This document shows, one piece after another, positions 22,164 through 28,780 of a stretch of DNA of 28,780 nucleotides (position 1 is the stretch's first letter; every line of letters begins with the position of its first letter). The position numbers and the translations under genes were made by a program. Source of the stretch: Dinochytrium kinnereticum (lineage: Eukaryota > Chytridiomycota > Chytridiomycetes > Chytridiales > Chytridiaceae); assembly GCA_027604005.1 (NCBI GenBank), contig JADGJT010000303.1, forward strand, positions 1 through 28,780. Reading direction: 5' to 3'. The notes under the pieces were generated by a model. That model had not been told where the DNA came from. It did no database searches and saw only the letters and a list, made by a program, of their open reading frames with translations.

Positions 22164-23157
22164 TTATCCAAGGTGATTTCTGACAATTGCAGCCTTATTG
22201 CTGCTGCTGCCCTCCTGCAGCAACACATTGAGCTCGGAGAGGACCCTGTCCGCATTCTCCTTGTCACCTGCGAGCTCCTTTGGCAGGAAGCGCGCGGCCT
22301 CCTGCACCTCCTTCTTCATCAAGTGGCCGACGAGCATGGCGTCTAGGCAGGCTCGTGACGGTAAGATTCCTAACGACTGCTGCTCATTGAATGTGATGAT
22401 CGACCGTCTCCATCCTTCTGCCGTCCCACCAAGGGCTCCTGCTGCAATTAGGTATTCGTAGTTTAGGGCAGTAGGGGCAAAGTTGGAGTAGAGGAGAAGG
22501 GCGAAGGATTTGTAAAGGTTATCCAGAGCGTCAATGTGGAGTTGCTCGTGTGCTTCTCCGGCAGCAGCATGCATCAACGCTTCTTCGTAAAATCTCTGCA
22601 TCAAGATATCTATGAACTCCTTTGGCATTGTGATGCCGTACAGAGGCTGGTTGCATGCAATATTCAGCAGAGTCGAAGTGCATTTCGTGCTCAGGAATGA
22701 ATTGATGAAAACCATTGAGTCGGAGGGATGAAACGGTGAGGTATCCCCATTTTTTCTCCAAATACTCAATGCCTCCTTTAGCAAGTTGGCATCCTCTGAC
22801 ATGGTGACAAGATGCGCGAGTTGGCGAAGTTGATGCTCTTTGGCCGTCTTCTTTGAAATGTCTCCTAGAAATGCCTTGTACGATTCAGCAAATTCAGGCG
22901 AGGCATTGATGTCAGTGTTTGATCCAGATATGCTTGCGCCGGTCCCATCCTGGCGATCTGTTGTTGGCCGTCTGTTTCGAAGCTTCTTCCTTGCCACTGA
23001 CCTTTGCGTGCTGAATGCTGAGAGGGGTTAGTTGCATCCTTGAGTACGGGGAAGAGAACCCAATGAACTCACATCTAGCTCCAGACACAGTGGGTCTCAT
23101 GGCAAGCAGCGAGATGCGTGTCCCGACGAGGATGCTGGTCCATGCGTTTGTTGTCAT
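22164..23157 (-). CDS. Unrecognised, probably mitochondrial alpha-helical protein
   Basis: Two exons (23157-23073, 23017-22164; 55-nt intron) give 312 residues. The first 45 residues look like a matrix-targeting presequence: no acid, many Ser/Thr/Arg, and a likely cleavage context ARSFSTQRSVARKKLRNRR. The rest is mostly alpha-helical with spaced helix pairs (for example LKEALSIWRKNGDTSPFHPS, LDNLYKSFALLLYSNFAP, SRACLDAMLVGHLMKKEVQE), which recalls pentatricopeptide-like or mitoribosome-associated helical-repeat proteins. I could not find a clear repeat period, so that is only a suggestion. It ends in a charged tail (KELAGDKENADRVLSELNVL). It is divergent from RAD21 and tandem with DBT, 138 bp upstream of that gene's longest start. 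Confidence 0.75.
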
Positions 23158-23229
23158 GTTGCTCCCCTCAAGAAAAGCGAAAAAAGACTGGATGCTACCA
23201 GTGTCACTGCAGACAAAAATTTTAGTTGA
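23158..23229. promoter_or_regulatory. Shared divergent promoter, mitochondrial protein / RAD21
   Basis: Seventy-two bp lie between the two divergent start codons. No TATA box is visible. The first genes on either side are complete, so transcription of both must start in or beside this interval. Confidence 0.4.
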
Positions 23230-25363
23230 ATGTTTTACTCCGAGAGCGTCCTGTCCAAGAAAGGGTCGCTGGCCAAGGTCTGGCTGGCGGCTCACTGGGA
23301 GAGGAAGCTTAGCAAGTCGCAGTTTCTCCAGACCAACATCCAAACATCCGTCGGTGGGGCAGCGCGCGCTGTGCGTCTCTGACTGGCTTTAGGTGCCATT
23401 GTTGGCGAGGGCCATGAGCCTATGGCGTTGAGATTGTCCGGACAACTTCTGTTGGGTGTTGTTCGCATATACTCAAGGAAAGCTCGATACTTGCTGGAGG
23501 ATTGCAATGAAGCTTTGGTGAAAATCAAGCTTGTAAGTGGAAAACGTTGTAACTGGATCCTAATGCTTTTTTAATAGGCTTTTCGTCCAGGTATCGTTGA
23601 TATGCCTCAGGAACAAGCCATTGCGAGTTACCATTCAATCACGCTGCCCGACGCCATCTCCGAGTTTGATATATTGTTGCAGGAGCCTTTATTCGATATT
23701 AAGTAACAAAGTCTTAAGTCATATTGTACTAATTGAAGTTAGCTCTTTTTTGAACGAGCGCCCCACATCAATCAGGTCAAGTCAAAATGCCTCTGCAACT
23801 CAGATCACATTGCGAGATAGCCAATCATTTTCTCGCCGTGAATGGGGCAATAAGGATTTGTTGGCAGAGGATGCCGAGGAAATGAACTTCGAGCAAGGAA
23901 ACGCACTCAACTTTGATTTACCGGATATGGATCGTCGGGATGAATTAGACTTTTCTGGAATTCACGACATTCCTGAAATTGAGGTCAGGCGAGATGCGAA
24001 TGAGGACTACATGAAGTCTCCATCTATTAGTGCTGTGAACCTACCAAAGGCATTAGTTGAGGGGGAGGTTGCTCCAGATGTTTTGCCGATAGAGGAAAAT
24101 GATTTTATCCCAGATCCCATGGGGCAAGAAGAAATAAGCCTCGAGCCTGACGTTCCCATGGATATTACTGATGTTTCTATGGCCCAATCCAATATTCCGC
24201 TCCTTGACGTTGATGTGGATGTAGAAGAAAGGTTTTTTTTTCCTCCTTTTCTTGCCTTAGTTCCGGAAAAGTTAACTTTTAAAAGCAGGGAACCTGAAAT
24301 TGTCTCTTCCACACCTGCCAAAGGTAGGGCCGATGTAATCTCTTCAACGTTTTAACTTCGCAACAGAGACAAAGGCCATGGAAAAGTCTAAGCCGAGAAA
24401 GGGCCCGAAGCGACGAAAACTTGCGATTGATAACCAGACAGAATTATCTTCTAGCGCTATTAAAAATCAACTTTCAGATGCTTCTGATATTCTGGTAGAG
24501 GTAGAAATACCTTTTCTATTCGATGATTTATTTTTTCTAGGAAAGTTTTGTTGGACTGCATGCCGGGTGCAAGGGAAAGGATGTGCTAATTCCGCATCCC
24601 TCAGACCTTTCATTCCTATTTTCCTGTGATCTGCCGTTCGTTCCAGATCTTGATAGCGTTGAGGAGCCTATCGAAGTTATGAGGCTTGAAAGGGCCAGCG
24701 GTGTCTTATCTGCAAGGTCGACTCCTCGTTCCTCAGCAAAACGCAAGCAGCAGCCGGAGAATGAGGATTACGACATTAGTGCAGGTGAACAGAATAAAAT
24801 TTTCCGGTTTTGTTTAACGATGTATTTTAGTTGATATCGGTGAGTTTCATATGGAATTGCCGGGGGCTCCTGAAGTTTTCGATATGCCTGAGCAAACGGA
24901 GCTCACGACTGGACTTGCAGAAGATAACCTTTTTGAAGCGAATGTAAGTTAAAGGCATGAGTCTCTTAGGCTTTACTCAGTACTATTAGGAAATCGAACA
25001 GCCCGAGATTTCTGAAGTACTTTTAACGAAGGGGGTCGAGGATACCAGTAATGAGTTATCTGTCGATGAGACCCTGGAGACTGTGGAGGCTGGAGAAATC
25101 ATGGATAACGAGTCGGCAGAAATGCCGGTTCGGCTTATCAAACTTTTGCATGTGCACGACGTTCAAGCCGGTGAAAAGGGAGTTTCATTCGACCATCTTG
25201 TAGGAAAGGTATGAATTTATACATATATGCGAATAATCTTTTTCAGGCTGGCAGGTCGGAATCTGTTAAATTGTTTTTTGAAGTTTTGGTTTTGAAGACG
25301 AAAAACTTAGTCGACGTTTCTCAAGACACTCCCTATAGTGATTTCTTGGTTAGAGTACTTTAA
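23230..25363 (+). CDS. RAD21: Cohesin kleisin subunit Rad21/Scc1
   Basis: Kleisin that closes the Smc1-Smc3 ring and is cut by separase at anaphase (family knowledge). Exons: 23230-23353, 23393-23532, 23578-23702, 23743-24231, 24286-24323, 24367-24500, 24541-24784, 24831-24943, 24990-25208, 25247-25363; about 580 residues (598 if 24232-24285 is retained). The N-terminal domain is strongly conserved: [20 protein letters not shown], then [40 protein letters not shown]. The middle is acidic and Ser-rich, with a basic [19 protein letters not shown] block as in Rad21. The C-terminal winged helix shows [20 protein letters not shown] and [20 protein letters not shown]. This wing and the N terminus favour mitotic Rad21 over Rec8. 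Two E-x-x-R separase-like sites are possible in the middle but not assigned. The donor of exon 6 could be 24495 or 24501. Confidence 0.92.
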
Positions 25364-25639
25364 AGGGACTCATTTTTTTGTGTATATGCCTTTTGCTTTT
25401 ATCTTATTTTCATCCAAAGGATCCCTTCTTTTATTTGAGATACTCAGATTTGTTTTGGTTCTTGCTCATTTTTTTTATATTTTTTTTGCCCTTCAAGTCA
25501 GGGGACTTTTCGTGAGGCGGAATGGCTTGGATTTTTGTGTTAATAATGAATAAATAACAGCATCACATTCATTCGGCATCTTCATATTGTTAAATTTGTA
25601 AGTAATTGTGAGGGAATGAGAAAATCGAATAACTTTATA
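25364..25639. other. AT-rich RAD21 3' flank
   Basis: T-rich runs and an AATAAATAA at about 25548 suit a 3' UTR/polyadenylation region. A 71-codon plus-strand frame here is hydrophobic only because of T-runs. The retroelement begins close to 25640. Confidence 0.5.
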
Positions 25640-27130
25640 AGACCAATGGAGTGTTTGTTGAAGGAGGGGCCTATTCACCAGGATCTGTTTCGACAGCACT
25701 CACAACACCATTGACACTGGACTCATCTCCAGAACCTTCCCACACACCAACACCAGCAAACTTTATCCCAATGGCAGAACACACCGCCTTCTCCCACTCC
25801 AATCGGAAATCCTTCCACCAACATACAATCCTCCCGAAACACCAAAAAACCCAAAAGTTTCGGATACAATGATCCCCGCGCATTCCTCATTACTTCAGGA
25901 CCTTGCGTTGATCCTAGATATTATGACGAAGCAATGAGATCAAACGACAAAGCAAAGTGGCACGAGGCTATGGCCACAGAAGTGCAACAATTGCCCGCTC
26001 TAGGAACGTGGGAGTTGGCTAAATTACCACTGGGACGACGAGCGATTGGCTGCCGATGGGTTCTAGTTAGAAAATAGGACGCGTCAGGGGAACTCGGAAT
26101 CTTCAAAGCACGATTGGTTGCCCAAGGTTTTACTCAGCAACATGGTGTGGACTTCAACGAAACTTTTCACCTGTTGTCAAAGTCACAACCATAAGAGTAT
26201 TACTTGCCATCGTGAACCAGCGAAGCATGAAGATGAAGGGTTTAGACGGTAGCGTATCTGAACGCTACCCTTCAAGAAGAAATTTTCATGAGACAACGAA
26301 AAGGCTTCGAGGAAGGGAAAGGAACATTACATCTACCGTCTACAGAAAACACTCTATGGGCTATAACAGAGTGACCGAGAATAGAATGCCGCGCTTGATA
26401 AAAAACTTCAGAAGATTGACCTTCGAAAATCACGGACAGATGACTGCTTGTACCTAGGCCTTGTGGAGGGATATAATGTGTACATGGTGGTCCATGTTGA
26501 TGACATCATCATCACCTCACTCAACGAAGCCACCATTGACAAAGTCATCCATGAGATTCAGAAGAACTTAACCATCTCCAGCCTGGGAGAACCGACAGAT
26601 TCTTTGGGCATTAAAATCAACTACGACCGAAGGCAAGGGATACTTCAACTCAGCCAACCAGGCCATATCTTGTCCCCCCTCGATTGTTTAGGTATGACTG
26701 AAAGCAAACCAATTGTCACACCGCTGGACGCCAAGAACCCTCTGTGTAAGGGCATGTCTTCTATCCGGGAAGGAAAACTGCTTGACACGACAGAACACAA
26801 TTATCGGTCGCTAGTAGGATCCCTTATGTACATCATGACCTGCACCAGGCCTGACCTTGCTACAGCTGTGGGATTACTCAACCGTTAACTTGAATCCCCG
26901 CAAGAAGGCCATTGGATAGCAGCAAAAAGGAACCTTCAGGGAACACAAGGCCTGAAGGCTACTTTCAGACAAGGAAAGGATCTTGAGCTCTTAGGATACG
27001 CCGAAGCTGACAGAGCAAATGATAAAGATACCAGGCGCTCTATCACCAGGTATACCTTCATGTTCAATGGAACATCAGTTTGTCGGAAGTCGAAACTCCA
27101 GCCAACAATTACAGCGGTGGAAGGGTCTAC
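25640..27130 (+). pseudogene. Ty1/copia pol remnant: reverse transcriptase and RNase H, 5'-truncated
   Basis: The order follows copia Pol from the integrase-RT linker onward. In frames that shift several times I read FLITSGPCVDPRYYDEAMRS, WELAKLPLGRRAIGCRWVLV, FKARLVAQGFTQQHGVDFNE, then the intact 146-codon frame 26448-26888 with GYNVYMVVHVDDIIITSLNE (the polymerase active-site motif, here H-V-D-D instead of the usual Y/F-V-D-D) and SLGEPTDSLGIKINYDRRQG to YRSLVGSLMYIMTCTRPDLA. RNase H fragments follow (LELLGYAEADRAND-like, TFMFNGTSV) to about 27130. There is a stop at about 26075 and several frameshifts, and no Gag, protease or integrase upstream, so this copy is dead and truncated at its 5' end. 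Confidence 0.9.
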
Positions 27131-27272
27131 GAGAAGGGAGTCAGGGGAACAATAAAAACAAATATTCGCAGGTGGACTCCAGAACCGAAGCACTTGTACC
27201 TTTTCGTGGAGTTTTTTAAAAACTTCACAATACTCCTAGGAGTTGGAAAGACTCCCTTCTAGTATACAGTTC

Positions 27273-27465
27273 ACGTATAGGTTCATTTTCTTTTTGTTTT
27301 GTCATTTGTTTCTCTTTCACCATAATAAAGCTGCTTGAGAACCACTGGTATTACTTACAGAAAAAAAAAATCTTTGCCTAAGCAAAGGAGGAGCTGCAGC
27401 CATCCACGGACACGAGGCTGGCACGGCACAGTGATGAACTATGGAGGGCCAAAGAGAGAAAATCA
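27273..27465 (-). repeat. Dispersed repeat, copy B (inverted gag end plus LTR-like DNA)
   Basis: Reverse-orientation relative of 6545-6775, sharing perfect 19-nt (27309-27327) and 18-nt (27435-27452) blocks. Read on the minus strand, the block upstream of and across 27465 gives CDFLSLALHSSSL, like the CEFSLLALHSSSL of copy A, so the same gag end meets the same noncoding sequence. It lies immediately downstream of the plus-strand pol remnant and upstream of the plus-strand gag. A hexamer hairpin (CTTTGC/GCAAAG, loop CTAA) occurs at about 27371-27386, absent from copy A. Confidence 0.65.
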
Positions 27466-27602
27466 CAGTGGGAATTAAACAAGAGATCAGATGAGTATCC
27501 AAACCATAACCAAGGAACGTGAATCTGGGTGTGTTTATCAAACAGTCATCCAACCTATTCAGGCACACAGAACATGTTGTTGCGCCCAAGCATTTTGGTC
27601 TA

Positions 27603-27873
27603 GTTGTGGAGACGCGCATTGTGTCTGGAGTGGGATATCATCAGCCTGAGTGCAAGGGTGAAATATTCGTGTCTGTGGGAATTCGGGTGTATTACACAAT
27701 AGGCTGTATAGCTGCGGCGCAGAGGTGGAAGAGAACGGGGTTCATGTTCCTGTTCAATGGTACGATATTTGTTGCATTGAACAGGTGAGTAGGGAGACAG
27801 AAGGTCGATAGTGCTGTTGATTATAGGGGATATTTGGCACAATAAAACTGACGATATTTGTTGCATTGAACAG
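27603..27873 (+). repeat. Putative 5' LTR of the copia-type element at the window edge
   Basis: A stretch opening with TG (about 27620), holding TATAG (27707) and an AATAAAA (27841), and ending GAACA just before the gag leader has the layout of a short LTR. The other LTR would lie outside the window, so this is unproven. It contains a perfect 11-bp inverted repeat (27749-27759 with 27775-27785) and a 23-nt direct repeat (27762-27784 and 27851-27873). Confidence 0.4.
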
Positions 27874-27918
27874 ATTAAGAGTCTTGGAAGCTTGACGATT
27901 GGAGCTATTACCTGGTGC

Positions 27919-28745
27919 ATGAAGATGACGCAGAAGAGAAGTGATGAGAAGAGAAAGAAGCTGGTGTTATCAAGAAAATCAGTCCTCAAGGACTTCGAAG
28001 AATGGAAAGATGACGTAACGATTGCTCTCAACGCTGAACCGGTGCCAAAGGACTGTCTGCTCATCCTGCAAACTTCAGAGCAAATGTTCGGGGAACCGGG
28101 AGTTGTAGACGCCCCAAAACAACAGGACTATAAGAGACAGTCAACAGTGGAAGCTAATCGACGAGACGACGACATTCCAGCATATCGGAAAGCCATGCAA
28201 CGTTGGCTGCTTGTTGAGACACCATCAAGCAGATTATGGGAGATCATCTAACGAGTGATCTCAAGTTAGTCTTCAACAGCAAGGAGACAACTCATCTTGG
28301 ATGGAAGGCATTGGTGAAAGAGATAGCCTACAAACAAAAGAATCGAGCGGCTACCTTAGAGCAGGAATTGATGAACTTCGCTCAAGAACCCGCAGAGTCT
28401 AACGTGAAATACGCTGAGGGCATGAGGGAACTTGTTCTACGATTTGCTGCAGTTGGTGTGCCGGACCCGAAGAAACAGGACATCGTGTATGAGTTTAACT
28501 TGAAGATAGCATCAAAATTCCTCGGGGGACTTGAGGAAGAGAATCGCAAACTTCTCAGACCTATGTTTCGCGCTATACACGTTGAAGAGAAGTTTGACTC
28601 TATGCGGGAAGAACTCATAACAATGGAAACTGAAGATATGCTCGCAGCTGGTCAAAGGAAACGTGTCGACGCAACGAATGCGCAAAGAGCTCTTTCGGCG
28701 CAACAGAGTGTTGAGGTAGGAGAGGAATGTTCTCTGCAGGAGTGA
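27919..28745 (+). pseudogene. Copia-type gag, nearly intact, one frameshift, cut by the window end
   Basis: Two overlapping frames together look like one retrotransposon Gag. The first (ATG at 27919 or 27925, to 28251) includes LSRKSVLKDFEEWKDDVTIA and an acidic linker (ANRRDDDIPAYRKAMQRWLL). The second (28236-28745) includes MGDHLTSDLKLVFNSKETTH, LEQELMNFAQEPAESNVKYA, EGMRELVLRFAAVGVPDPKK and FLGGLEEENRKLLRPMFRAI. The helical capsid pattern fits Gag. The frame changes around 28210-28236, so this copy has a 1-nt indel, or the shift is programmed (no classical slippery site seen). No zinc knuckle appears before the stop at 28745. Confidence 0.65.
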
Positions 28746-28780
28746 AGACCGAAATGTTATGTGGAAAATAAAAGATACTT

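Noticed and set aside
27600..28064. 154-codon minus-strand frame across the putative LTR and gag start
   Set aside because: It runs antisense to the Gag reading and shows no domain; the plus strand explains the sequence better.

Overview
The window is eukaryotic nuclear DNA with compact, intron-rich genes. Most introns that I could place by protein homology and GT..AG boundaries are about 36-110 nt. The gene set points to a fungus: an Ndt80/PhoG-type transcription factor, the fungal mitochondrial protein Mdm31, a Spg1/Tem1 septation GTPase, and an S30 ribosomal protein with no ubiquitin-like fusion. It also has respiratory complex I, a branched-chain E2 and an ANKRD13-like protein. An early-diverging (chytrid-like) fungus is my best guess, but this is inference from gene content.

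Layout. 1-1452: no convincing gene. 1453-3548 (-): NDT80-like factor, 3 exons. 3811-6073 (-): MDM31, 4 exons. 6100-9150: decayed Ty1/copia-type retroelement fragments and unassigned sequence. 9152-9749 (+): small Got1-like membrane protein. 9862-10755 (+): Spg1/Tem1 GTPase, 6 exons. 10800-11038 (+): 65-residue probable single-pass protein. 11132-13861 (+): PRMT5, 17 exons. 14531-15410 (+): NDUFV2. 15468-16489 (-): family 8 glycosyltransferase, transcribed divergently from GOT1 (16547-17325, +). 17543-18033 (+): ribosomal protein S30. 18384-20163 (+): ANKRD13-like. 20344-21995 (-): DBT, the branched-chain E2. 22164-23157 (-): unrecognised, probably mitochondrial protein, divergent from RAD21 (23230-25363, +). 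25640-28780: a mosaic of copia-type elements, namely a 5'-truncated dead reverse transcriptase/RNase H, an inverted gag-plus-noncoding fragment also found near 6.6 kb, and a younger gag with a putative 5' LTR running off the window edge.

The cellular genes are not an operon or an obvious pathway cluster. Loose themes are mitochondrial metabolism (MDM31, NDUFV2, DBT, the protein at 22164, perhaps the 65-residue protein), Golgi/secretory work (GOT1, Got1-like, glycosyltransferase), and cell-cycle control (Spg1/Tem1, PRMT5/Skb1, RAD21, NDT80-like). I did not find a clearly new multi-gene system. The most unusual structures are in the retroelement mosaic: two inverted copies of the same gag-to-noncoding junction 20 kb apart, and a 23-nt direct repeat combined with a perfect 11-bp inverted repeat in a putative LTR.
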